Of a stretch of DNA of 64,000 nucleotides, positions 47,751 through 59,251 are shown one piece after another (within the stretch, counting starts at the first letter, position 1; each line of letters opens with the position of its first letter). This DNA is from Adineta steineri (lineage: Eukaryota > Rotifera > Eurotatoria > Adinetida > Adinetidae). The notes beneath the pieces are model-generated. The model was not told the DNA's origin. It saw only the letters and a list, made by a program, of their open reading frames with translations, and did no database searches. Location: positions 6,490-70,489 of the forward strand of contig CAJNOI010000067.1 in the NCBI GenBank assembly GCA_905250115.1. Reading direction: 5' to 3'. The position numbers and the translations under genes were made by a program.

Positions 47751-48003
47751 TAACCCAGGTCGAACAATCCGGCATGGAAACGGCCGGTTCCGTGGTATTC
47801 CGGGAGTTTTATGGAAGCAGTATTTCTGTTGAATGGATCCAGTGATCGGATTTATCTGGTTTGGGCCGGAACCGACAGGAACATGTCAAAATCGGCAGCC
47901 GGATACGGTTACTTCACATCTCCATCGGATTCCTGGCATTTTCCGGGCGGGTTCTGCTCAGAAATTTATAGAATCCTGCTTCAGGAACCATCGCCTTGGA
48001 AAA
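47751..48003. other. GC-rich island with repeated CCGG words
   Basis: About 250 bp of markedly higher GC than the AT-rich flanks, with at least six CCGG sites and an inverted word pair (cggttccg ... cggaaccg). Open frames cross it, but none shows a domain. I see no clean terminal repeat or target duplication. It looks like inserted or fast-evolving foreign sequence. Confidence 0.5.
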
Positions 48004-49563
48004 TTTCTTTTAAAATGATATATATATATATTCAAAATAACTTCATAAGAATCTTCTTTGATATAAACAACATTAACTAATATGAATTAATATTCATTAT
48101 CATCATTATTAATACTTATATAAGATAAGAATTATACTTGACGTATAAGAAAATATTCTTTTGAAAAATTCTAAAATAATCAATCACGTGGATTCTTTTT
48201 CTAAAACAAATAGTAGAATGTGCAGCGCACATGATCATTAAAAATATTTATTTATATTTTGTTTTATTCTATTCTGTTCTGTTCGTTTTCATTTATGCTT
48301 CATTAATTTTATATTTTTTTTTCGTATCATTTTTATCATTGTTTGCGCACTGCAATTATATTACATCAATAATATACATAATTTTGCGAAGGTAAATACA
48401 TTAATATAATGGGAAATATATGTATTGATTTATAAATTATACCAAAAAAAAATGTCCATTTCTACATTGGTAAAATACTGAAAAAGTTAAATGATTCTAC
48501 AATACCGCTGGACTTTTGTTTTTTTCAAAATGATTTCAATTGTAACATCATCGCATGACTTTTTTGCTGAAAATGAGTAATTTTTGGCTCATATACTCTC
48601 TCCTGAATTTCGACAAAGAGCTCAGTCCTAAAAGAAGACAAAAACTTCACCGATCAATCTGTGTTTTATATATAATAATAGTTTCTGAATCTCAATAACA
48701 TAAATCTTAAAAGTATCATATGACACAATTCTTCCTTTCTACTAATACCAAAATACTTCCAAAATATTCGTTTTTGTTTATTAATGAATAGATATTTTTT
48801 GAGAATTCTCCTAATTATTGCACAAAATAATAGCACATAAAATAAAACAAAAACATCGTCCAATTACAAGCTTTCGAATATGACTACCTACGTATATTTT
48901 ATTCGTGTAAGATAATTGATCAATTATATTTTATTTGTTTAAGACAAATGATCAATTATTCACGTTTATTTTTCCTATCTACTTTAATTATAAGCAATTA
49001 GCGTTACACACGAAGAAAAACAAAAATATGTATTGTCACATCTGCTTAATTACTTGTTAGTTTTTTAATGAGATAAAATACAAGCAGAAAAAATGAAAAC
49101 GATTATTCATATATCACTGAAGCGTATAAAAACAAGAATATAAAAGCCTACGCTCTTTACATATTCGTTTAATTATTTGTTTTCATTCATATTCATAATA
49201 CATATATTCGATTATTCCTCTCCGATTTCTAGCGTCTTTGGATATTATTTGTATTCAGTTTATACCATTCCAACAATATCATTCATTTTACAAACTGTTG
49301 TTCTATTTAGAAAAAATGTTAGGTGTTTAGCGAATTCCAACCCGTAAGTGTTTACTAGCTTTTCGTAGATATCATTAATTGACTGGATATAGTTAAAGAT
49401 CTCTATTTACATAGTCCGAAAAAAGACAATGACAGATGTGAACTAGAATTTCGGTAATAACTAGAAACTTGTAGACTTCAAATCTCTAGCCAACTTTTCT
49501 TTGACACTCAAATTCATATTTTTCTTAATTTCAAGGTAACAATCTTTCGACGAGTTAAAAATT

Positions 49564-52500
49564 ATGGCTCATGTGAAATTACCACGTTCTGATAGGTAAG
49601 TTGTGAGTGTTTCCAATGAATCTTATTCTCTTTTATCACTTACATAGACCTTCTAAATGTAATCTTTTCGTACTGCTGTTTGTGGCTATCGCAATCACAA
49701 TTTGTATCTCACTGATTCCCGCATATTTAACAACACCGTTTTTCAAAGTTGGCAACAAAACGGCAACTACTAGTTAGTATTCGCTTATTGTTTGTATTAT
49801 ATACACATATTTAATCTTTATTAGAACAATCGCTGACTACATTAACCATCTCATACATGTTGCCACCTGGATTAGTAAAAAAGCGTGCCACACAGTCTGT
49901 CACCAATCGTCAGACAACAGCCGTTTGCGTAAGTTTTGTCTTTCATGTTGGTTTACCATGAGTATCATGTTTTAGCTGCAGCAAGCAATCAGTGCTCCTA
50001 AAGCGTCCATTGCTGTTACCACCATCAGTAGCGCAAAAGCAACCACTACCAAAGGTCGACGTCGCCGTCGCGAGTAATTTTATTTTTAGTTAATTATTGC
50101 GAGCCATAATTACTTATAATTTTACATATAGTATTCAATGCGACAAGACGGATCGTTCAGGTGTGGCTATCGTCTTTGACGTCTCACTGAATTATCCACA
50201 GGATTTGCCATGTCAAACACTGATCTGCCAAATCGAGCTTTTTATTGGCATCCATGAAAAACTCAATACTGTCAGCGATGTCAATATCACGGCGGACGAT
50301 GGAAGCAGCTTATCTGTGGAGCTTTGTCACGTTCAATCTTATCCTAATGGCAATAATAACAATCAAAATAATCCCGGTGTTGTTATCGGTGAGTACGCGT
50401 TTTCTTTTATCATTTTAAGTCATATGATTCAGACATGTTAGAGTGCCAAATTCAAATCCAAAACTTTTGGAGTTTGAGGATTTTGATGCTGCTTCTCTAT
50501 TTTAATGATGACATAGATGGTACCTATAGAGTCCTCTTCTGAACTTCGCAAGCTTTTCATTCATAGTAATATAGTATGATGTTTACTAAGGATAATCAAA
50601 GGGCAACATTTAAATCATGACGCTAGAACTGAAAACTACCGAATATTTAAAGCGTCCAAAATCAAAATCTCAAAAATCGAGTTTTGGTATTGTTCTATCT
50701 CTTGTTAGACAAATCTTGATTTTAAGAATTTAAACACGCTACATTGACTGATATGCTTATTCCGATAAAAAGAGAAACCGAAAGTTTCCAACTGAATGTT
50801 ACAAAATATTCCTCAGGGATGAACTTACTATATCCAAGTTATTTGTTATATCTGAAAACTACAAAGCTGAAGAAAAATAATTCCAATTTATTTTTTCGTT
50901 TATTTTTAAATAAATATCTGCTTATTCTTTTTCAGAGTCATGTTCATCCGTTTGTCAAAATGGTGGCCAGTGCACGGGTCCCACAACTTGTGCATGCGCT
51001 ACAGGTTGGAGTGGTGACATGTGTACAATTGGTAATGTTAATTCAGAGTTTAGTTGATTGTTGTAATTTCTGTTGTTTCTTTCAGCAATATGCACAAATA
51101 CTTGTCAAAACGGTGGTACATGTACAGCTCCTGATAATTGTACATGTGCCACAGGATGGACTAAATCAACATGTGAAACTGGTAACGGAAAATTAGAGTT
51201 TAAGTGATTCTAATAATTTTTGTCGTTTCTTTTAGCTATATGTACAAATGCCTGTCAAAATGGTGGCCAATGCATAACTCCTGGTAATTGCACATGCGTA
51301 GCTGGTTGGAGTGGTGCAACGTGTACAATTAGTAAGTAAAATTTAAATTTGAGATGTTTTCTATTCTTGAGGATTAGCATGTAAGGTATACGGGAATCAA
51401 GACTCGAAACATTATCATTATTCATCTTATCAATGTGATAATGAACTTTCTGACCGATAACTTTATATAGCAATACTGATTTTATTTCACATTAATCTTG
51501 TTTGATAAAACATTTAATTCTATATTCATTTATATAAGATCAACCCTTTTGAGAAAAATCAGTCATTAATCATCAGTCCTTAGTAAGTTGCTACTAATTC
51601 GTTACAATGTACAATATTCGAAAAGAGTTTTAGCACTAAACTCATGCTGTATCATCTAGTTTGTTTCAGTTGTTATAATAAAAACATCATTATAAATAAA
51701 TAGTATAGAAGAAGAGACGAGGAAGCCTATATGAATGTATTCAAAACTAGATATATTATTAACACATAGAGAAATGATGAATTCTAGAGAAAATCTCATG
51801 GAATCTTCTTATTTCATATAGAACCGACAACGTCATCAGCAACAATGACAACAGCAAAAAGAACAACAACTACAAAAAGAATAACAACAACTACAACAAA
51901 AAGAACAACAATAACGACGACGACGACAACCAAAACAACAACAACGAAGACGACGACAACGACAACAACATCCAAGACGACGCCAACAACGACCACTACA
52001 ACTACATCCACAACGACGACCACAACAACTACATCTACGACGATGACAACAACAACCACTACAACTACATCCACGACGACGACAACAACAACAATAACAA
52101 CTACATCCACAACGACGACAACAACAACCACTACAACTACATCTACGACGACGACAACAACAACCACTACAACTACATCCACAACGACGACAACAACAAC
52201 CACAACAACTACATCTACGACGACGACAACAACNNNNNNNNNNCACAACAACTACATCTACGACGACGACAACAACAACCACTACTACTACAACCACTAC
52301 AACTACACGCACAACTACAACAACCACCACGACAACAACTACTACAACAACCACGAAAACAACAACAGGTAAGTGAAATATTTTCACTAGTTTGTAATAC
52401 TTTTTTAACTAATGCTTACACTAAGTAAGATTTGAGTACACCAGCTCAATAACTATTCTGTTACGGTTTTTGTCTCGCTTAACTGTAAAACTCGCAGTTT

Positions 52501-54818
52501 GAAACGAAAATGTTTTCGTATTATGATCAAACAGAGAGCATCATCCATAGTTATGCAATAAATGATTTCGATCATTTATTATTGCCTGGATGCAAACAAG
52601 TTTTGCTCTTATATAATAGTCTGCGTGCAGAAATTCGTTTTTTGATCAGGTGAATTTAGAATAAAAAAGTTTCATAAGAATATACATAATTTATTCAATT
52701 AGCTGATGAGATAATTACAAAAACCCAGAATGATTGATTTAAGTTTCAGTATTTTTCATTCTTCTTTCGGTTTTACTTTCTAATATATAATATGTTAGAT
52801 TATTATCCATATGTTAAAATAGTACATGATCAAAAACTATATTTCATGTTCATGAGCCTATTCTAGTAGATACAAGAATCTATTTCTCACTTGGAATAGT
52901 TCTTTTGGGCTAAAAGTTTTAGCGAAAAGTAATCCTTGTGAGAAACTCTTCTGATAAAAATTTCAGTTGTATCGGCCGTACCAAATCGGATTTTCCCATA
53001 AGTGTAATCCAAAAAAACTTGAAATATAATTGAATAGATCGACACAATCTAATGGGATAGTTTCATTCATTATCTCGTTGAAAAATTGATAGTTTTTACA
53101 ATAACGTATCATAATATTTTGATTGCTTAGTTTTTCATTGATTATCCCGAAACGTTATAGATTCATATTAAAAAATATCTGTCATCATTTTCCTTTATAT
53201 ATCGGATTAGTTCATGTTTGTTCGTTTCTGATAGTCCAATGGAGATAAATCTAAAAAATCAATCATCGATTTATATTGAGATTGATTTCGAAGAGATATT
53301 TCAATTTATCTTCAATACCAACATTGGTAGAAATCAATGTATAGTTCTTTGTTTACATAACTTACTTTACTTAATTAGAGTTAAATTATATCTCAGTTGT
53401 TAATCATCAATGATATATATTCCTCCATTCGCAATTTATACTTAAAAAAAGATCTCAGAATTTTGATGAAAAGCGTTCTTCTATCATTTATATATTAAAC
53501 TAGATTAGGAGTGTCATCAAATTGAGTCACATTAAAAAAACTTTGATAATAGTATTGTCCTAATGTAGGATAGATGAGAACAAGTTCACCGCAAAATATA
53601 TAGTAATCGAATAATTTTGTTCATTTTTGAGTTGATTAAAATCTTGGACAAAAACGCATAGTGTAAGACAAATTTTCTAGGTTGTTTTGTTGGAGACAAA
53701 ATCTTGATAACATGATAAAATATGATATTTCGATACTGTTTCTTAGTTACTAAAAATTAACCAAGTATCTTTTTCATTCCATAGCTTGTAGCAGCAGGTT
53801 TCTGACTCAAATTTCATATACAGTTGGTCAAAATCCACGTATAGTAGCCGCCGCTGATTTGAATAATGACAACAAGCCAGATATTGTTACAGCAAACGGA
53901 TTTACAAATGGTTTTAGTGTTATTCTCAATGCAGGCGATGGCACTTTTCTTGCCCAAGCTACTTATACAACTGGTACTTATCAATACTCGATTGCAATAG
54001 GTGATTTTAATAGCGACACTAAACCAGATATTGTTACGGCAAATGATGCTTTGGGCAACGTTGGTGTTTTTCTCAATGCAGGCAGTGGCACATTTTCTGC
54101 TCAAACTACTTATACATCTGGTACCAATCCACGCGGAGTAACAGTAGGGGATCTGAATAATGACAACAAATTGGATATAATTGTTGCAAACTATGGTTCG
54201 AACAACGTTGGTGTTCTTCTCAATGCAGGCAGTGGCACATTTCTTGCTCAAGTTACTTATGCAACTGATAGTGGTACTTGGGGAGTGACAGTAGCTGACT
54301 TGAATAGTGATGGCAAACTGGATATCATTTCAGCAAACTCCGAAACGACCACTATTAGTGTTTTGATCAATGCAGGCAGTGGCACATTTCTTACTCGAGT
54401 TAGTTATACTGTTGGTAGCCGTCCATTCTCAGTAGCAGCAGCTGATATAAATAGTGACAGCAAGGTGGATATTGTTGTCGCAAACACATATTCGAACACC
54501 GTTGGTGTTCTTCTCAATTCAGGCACTGGTACATTTTCTGCTCAAACAACTTATCCAACTAATTCGTATCCATACTCAGTTGCAATAGCTGATATGAATA
54601 ATGACACTAAACTAGATATTATTGAGTGTACTGCCGTTTCGAACGATGTTGGCGTTCTTCTTAATGCAGGCAGTGGCACATTTCTTGCTCAAACTACTTA
54701 TCCAGTTGTTAATGATGCAACTTCAGTAGTAATAGCTGATTTCAATAGTGACAATAAACCGGATATGGTTGCTACAAACTTCAATATGAACACGGTCAGT
54801 GTCTTCATTCAATGCTGA
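49564..54818 (+). CDS. Surface protein: TM anchor, three EGF modules, Thr-rich stalk, FG-GAP repeats
   Basis: Ten exons: 49564-49595, 49648-49772, 49825-49928, 49976-50073, 50132-50388, 50936-51031, 51086-51181, 51236-51331, 51822-52368 and 53785-54818. Phases match at every join. The N-terminus is short and cytoplasmic, then a TM segment (CNLFVLLFVAIAITICISLI), a basic RRRRR site, and an unknown domain with three Cys. Three EGF-like modules follow (CQNGGQC...CxCATGW), each on a 96-nt phase-1 exon, then a mucin-like Thr stalk. Seven FG-GAP/VCBS repeats close the protein, with Ca-binding loops (DLNNDNKPDIV, DFNSDTKPDIV, DLNSDGKLDII), to a stop at 54818. About 830 aa, uncertain because of a 10-N gap. 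Probably an adhesion or recognition protein. Introns of 490-1416 nt could hide extra exons. Confidence 0.82.
51822..52368 (+). repeat. Thr-rich tandem repeat (mucin-like stalk exon)
   Basis: Short ACA/ACG/ACT codon arrays build a repeat of about 36-39 bp (around ACAACTACATCTACGACGAC) that encodes almost only Thr with occasional Ser, Lys and Pro. The opposite strand is open as a Val-rich frame only because of this composition. Confidence 0.85.
52234..52243. other. Gap of 10 N inside the Thr-rich exon
   Basis: A 10-base filler interrupts the repeat. It shifts the downstream Thr frame, while the repeat and the splice phases on both sides agree if the missing length is a multiple of three. So the true gap is probably not 10 bases. 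Confidence 0.9.
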
Positions 54819-54960
54819 AATCTATGGATTTATGAACTAAACTGAACTTACTTCTTGACATTATACTCCTATACTAAGGATATTATTTTTATAAAACATT
54901 ACTCGACACGGACGATCAATTATACTTAATTTTACGACTTTCAATAAAATGTTTTTAAAT

Positions 54961-55076
54961 CTTGAGTGTGCGAGGATCAAATTATAAGCGAATTGTGCGT
55001 GAGAGGTGAGATGAAAGTGAGTGTGGATATCGATCTGGATGAAACAGAATACCCAAATGCCGTATCCACCCTCAAG
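54961..55076. repeat. Telomere-like foldback downstream of the FG-GAP gene
   Basis: Begins cttgagtgtgcgagg and ends gtatccaccctcaag, with AT on both flanks. It has both family ends but a degenerate centre. Confidence 0.7.
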
Positions 55077-55804
55077 ATGATTTATATTTTATAACCTAAG
55101 ATCAAAATATGATAAGTACATGTGTAGACTATCTAACTATAACGAGTGAATGTGTAAATAATTACCCAAATAAATCGTTGATTTAAATATTACATTGCTT
55201 GAACAAACAATATTATATAAAAATAAGAAGAATAACGATATTGAAATTTACTTCCATTTTACCATATTTCAGAATTCAATTTCACGGTAGATATTATCAA
55301 AACAGTTGTTCATTTAAGAACAGATGAATGTAGATGATAGTGATAGTATTAAACTTATCTCACACTTACGCTTTTAAGACAAAATCGTGCAATGTATTGA
55401 CGACAAGCAGAATTCCTATCTCCACACATAAGGTTTGATTGCTTTTGTCATGATTCTAAATGATAGCTACTGGTTGATTTTTCTGTTAATACTTCATATA
55501 AGAAATAACAGAACCTGTAGACCATACATTAAAGTGTATCACGCTTTGTTAGCTCTTCTTTTAACTAAGAACAAATGACTCAATTTTTTCACTTGATCTC
55601 CTTTATGTAAAGAAAGTGTTTTGCACAAGAATCAAGTAGATATTTTATCAAATAAGATTGCACGATATAATTTATTGTACATATCTTTTCTCAAGAGAAG
55701 AACGAAACTTACAGTTCTACTGAATGAATTTGTTAATAACCTACAACTAATCGTTAAAGTGTTATATTTCAAAATTGAATATATTTCTATGAGAATAATT
55801 TTCA
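55077..55804. other. Intergenic, no gene seen
   Basis: About 730 bp, AT-rich. A 63-codon frame at 55621-55812 has no features and overlaps the HSP70 fragment start. Confidence 0.45.
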
Positions 55805-55910
55805 ATGGCTAGAGCAATAGGTATTGATTTCGGTACAGCATATTCATGTTTTGCTGTATTTCAGCACGGTAAAGTTGAAATTATTCGTAATAAACAAGGT
55901 AATAGAAAAA
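55805..55910 (+). pseudogene. HSP70 5' fragment cut by a foldback element
   Basis: ATG followed by [20 protein letters not shown], then [16 protein letters not shown]. This is the nucleotide-binding N-terminus of HSP70, where the family normally reads GIDLGTTYSCV...GKVEIIANDQGNRTTPS. The match stops after about 35 residues, exactly where a telomere-like foldback starts (55911). No further HSP70 sequence appears downstream. It is a truncated copy, not a working chaperone gene. Confidence 0.85.
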
Positions 55911-55966
55911 CAGGGTGTGAGCGTCGGTGTGACATGAATATGATATCTACACCCACATCCTCAAGA
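55911..55966. repeat. Telomere-like foldback interrupting the HSP70 fragment
   Basis: Begins cagggtgtgagcgtcggtg and ends tctacacccacatcctcaag. Confidence 0.75.
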
Positions 55967-56248
55967 TAATAATTTCCTTCATTTTGTATATTTATATTGA
56001 AATATTAAAAAAAAGACGAAACTATATATCGAAAGAAGAGATCATAAGATTAGCATTGAAGTCATTGCCTTACAATTTGCATAAAGATTACATTTAGATA
56101 TGTCAAAAAAAAACTTAAATAGAATGATCTTAATATACAAAGACGTACTCTTAATTTAAACTACAGCATGTTAAAATCATATTTCGAATGAAAAACATGG
56201 GTTCATATTAAAAGAATGTCTTTTTTCACTCTGTAAACATATTAACTT
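55967..56248. other. Short intergenic stretch
   Basis: No gene and no continuation of HSP70 seen. Confidence 0.5.
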
Positions 56249-57714
56249 CTATAGTTGTAAATGTATAATCCATTTTTTTGTCTTTTCATCTTTCTGAACA
56301 TCTACTATTTGAAATAAAACACCAGCTGGTAGAAGAACTTCTTCCTCGTCTGGGAACTGTGATATATGTTGAATATTAAAAGCACGATTCGAGGATATTC
56401 CTATTTCTTTAACATTAATTATGAATAATGTATTCTCTCCAAAGATTTCAACGACTTGTTGATTTTTACTTGTTGACGTAAAACTACGCCAAGTTTTCCA
56501 TTCTTTCATAGAAACAGCATTGCGATATTGGCTGACTTGTTCCTCAGAGAGATTACAACCACGATATAGATATCCATTGTATTCTGTACCAGCCGAACGT
56601 ATATAAGCTCGAAGTAGATAACAATAAGGGCCCAGTGTATCAATTTTACTTAGATCACTATTACGTAGTGCAGTGTTTACGACGCGATATAGAAAACTAG
56701 CTCTTGTAAATAGATGAACACATATTTTCGATATGTCTTTTATTAGCAATCTTTTACAAGGTTCCAATTTTCTCACTAAATAACTTGCTTCAATTTCTTT
56801 TCCAATGAGACGTCCCTCAGTCATTATGCCTTCAATCGCTTTTCTTACACATTTTTTCGCATTAAATAAACAATGTTTACCAACTTTTGACTGTATCCAT
56901 TGCATAATCAATGGACTCCATTCATATTCGTGTCCGAAAGTGTATGATGTAGGTGAGACTTGCGACAATGGTTCAGAAAATCGTTCTTGAAGAATATATT
57001 TGCGTTCATTGTTACTTGCAATAACACGTTTAATTGTTTGATGTTTAGTATTATCTAACTTGCTCACTTGTACCAATTGATTGAAGTCAATTAAATAATC
57101 ATCTAATTCTATAAATGATTCTGTATTTGACTTTCGCTGATACGCTTCTTCGATTATTTCATTTTCAATATCAGAATATGGCAACCAGTGGTCGTTTTCA
57201 TCATTGTCTAAAGAAACATTCATCTTGTCTTTGAAATACCATAATACAATAGCATCCGACATCTAAATCAGATATCTCAAAATCCTGTCAATTTTATATT
57301 AAGTTAAAGTTTTTATTGGGATAAACTTACGTGTCTTTTATTTAATATTTCTTCATAATGAAAATCTGGTGATAATACGCAAACATCATTACTTTCATCC
57401 TCATCTTCTACAAAATCTGAGTCATATGAGTATGTTATAATTGATGCACTACTATAAGGAGTCCATTGTTCTGCATCATGATAATAGACTACGTCATTGT
57501 CGTCTACGGCAAAAAGTTTAGGACCAGTATATAAGGTTTGATAATATCTAGCATTCGGACTCGGAAGTCCATCACTCTGACGATCAAATTCTAATTTGAG
57601 AAAGTTCCAACTCTGTTCAACTCCAGTAACATATACTGGTATCTGAGCTTGTGAGATGAATGTAAAACTGCAAATATTGCTTTTCTTCTTATTGTTGTTA
57701 TGGTTGTTATTCAT
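56249..57714 (-). CDS. WWE-domain ADP-ribosyltransferase
   Basis: Exons are 57331-57714 and 56249-57262, with a 68-nt GT-AG intron in phase 0, for a 465-aa product from the ATG at 57714. The N-terminal 128 residues have an Asn-rich start and an acidic end and belong to no family I recognise. A WWE domain follows (begins WYFKDKMN, includes DDYLIDFNQLVQ), of the type that binds ADP-ribose-containing ligands. The C-terminal ART domain shows the arginine-specific R-S-E pattern: LYRGCNLSEEQ, RSFTSTSKN and FPDEEEVLLPAG with ExE. Such enzymes transfer ADP-ribose from NAD to arginine. There is no signal peptide, so it is probably intracellular. Several short remnants elsewhere in the window (10548, 16915) seem to come from the wider family. 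Confidence 0.88.
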
Positions 57715-58162
57715 CGACAAAAATAAAGTAAATCTTTTTAAAACCTTATTTCAAAACGGAACGAACAGAAGAAAAATAACAAGCATGATCAGCAAGAATA
57801 TTATGCCAAATTTGCATTATAGAGAGCAACTGCACATTATAAGTATTTGAACGAAAATGATTTATTCACATTGTTAATTTGAAATGGGTCGTATTTAAAT
57901 GATCAGTTTTTTATACCGAATTGTCAGTTGTTTTTTTACAAAGTGATCAGTAGTTTTTGATCAGTAAATTTATTTTTTTTGAGCAGTAAATAATGTCGAA
58001 TGTCAGTAATTATGATCAGTAAATATATTATTTTTGATCAGTAGATAAGTTTTTTTTGATCAGTAATTTTTGCTATTTTTATCAGTGAAAATTTTTATTT
58101 GATCAGTAATTTTTTTTTCTATTTATATTAGTGAAAATATTACAATTACAAGAAACAAACAT

Positions 58163-59062
58163 TTATTGAATAAGTAATGCTTTTTTAGCTTTTGAGGGTC
58201 GACCTCTACGTCTTTTTTCTCCTATTGGAATGTTTTTTGCAGCAGGTGGAGGTTTACAATAATTGAGTCGAATTGCCAATCCAACGATATGTTTACACAT
58301 GAACTTCTTGAAATATACTGGACAATTACATTGACCATTTAACCATTTTGCTGAATCCATTGGTAATATCACGTGCCAGATATTAAATGCTTTTGCTTTA
58401 TATTGGTCGAACGAATACCACTTCATTTTTTTCATTACGCCAATTTCGTTTTTTGAAATACTTAATTGTTGACCACCTGGTATGTAAAATTCAATTTCAT
58501 TTTCTAATTCGATTTATACAACAGATTTGTTCAACTTAACCCATTGATAACTACTAGTCCATATATCTAATGTCACCGTTTGTTCATCATGAAATTGTTT
58601 GAGGCCTCTTTCGTATGATTTTGACCATTTTTGTACCATTTCAAAAGTTAAAATTTTAAATCTGGATAATGGAAGACGTTCTCGAAATGTATTTTCGTCT
58701 TTAATCACTCTGTTGTTGGACTCCAAACCATTATTTGTACTTGGGGTTAACTGCTGAATACCTTCGTACCAACCACGATGTGAAGTTAACCATTCCTTTT
58801 GAAAATACTCGATGAATGTTGGTTCTTTCCTGTTCCATTTTCTGATAAAAAAATTGGATGCTTTTGTAAATATTTTTTCACTTTGTGCTAATTGTAATGC
58901 ATCAATATCTTCTATCAAATCTTCTTGCTCCATGTTATTTACCATAGATTCAATCTTCTTCACCACGGCACGTCGCATGTGCGCCCAGCACATTACTATA
59001 GGTTTTTCTCCAAAAATGGCTTCAAAGCCATTACGAATTGCACCTGAACCATCTGCAATCAA
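58163..59062 (-). pseudogene. MULE transposase, C-terminal part with in-frame stop
   Basis: Reads ILIADGSGAIRNGFEAIFG then KPIVMCWAHMRRAV, the region around the second catalytic Asp and the C-x2-H motif (CWAH) of MULE transposases. Later comes a SWIM zinc finger (CNCPVYFKKFMCKHIVGLAI: CxC...CxH) and a basic tail with the AT-hook-like RRRGRPSK. One TAA at 58514-58516 interrupts an otherwise continuous frame: residues before it (KLNKSVV) and after it (IELENEIEFYIPGG) are in the same phase. The N-terminal half, with the first Asp, is missing, so the element cannot encode its own transposition. Confidence 0.9.
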
Positions 59063-59148
59063 AATATTTAGGGTAATTCTTGTAAACTAAGCTTCATTAC
59101 GCCATCTTGAAGAGCACGAAAAATGAATGTGAAATCTTTGGTCTTTTC

Positions 59149-59251
59149 GTGGGTGGGTGTGGGTATGGATGTGGGTGCGGGAGTATTTGTAGGATTAGAG
59201 TACAGTACTCACTCACACTCACCCTCATCCACACCCACACCCACCCCCAAG
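59149..59251. repeat. Telomere-like foldback inside the MULE
   Basis: Begins gtgggtgggtgtgggtatgg and ends ccacacccacacccaccccc. It lies between the transposase remnant and the right subterminal repeats. Confidence 0.8.

Larger units (their letters stand above)
46254..49563. other. Long gene-poor stretch
   Basis: About 3.3 kb without a convincing gene. It holds a zinc-finger-like open frame (47084-47434) and a GC-rich island (47751-48003), annotated separately. A 61-codon frame at 46806-46991 has one hydrophobic stretch and ends near a possible splice donor (ATgtatgt), but nothing follows it. Confidence 0.45.

Noticed and set aside
51814..52387. Long Val-rich and Cys/Arg-rich minus-strand frames
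   Set aside because: They are the other reading frames of the Thr-coding ACN repeat and have no independent support.
53814..54251. 145-codon Cys/Ile-rich minus frame
   Set aside because: It is the antisense shadow of the FG-GAP repeats and repeats with the same period.
54961..55076. A true 2-bp AT target duplication around foldbacks
   Set aside because: AT is self-complementary, so it could equally be the outermost part of the inverted repeat; the sequence alone cannot tell.
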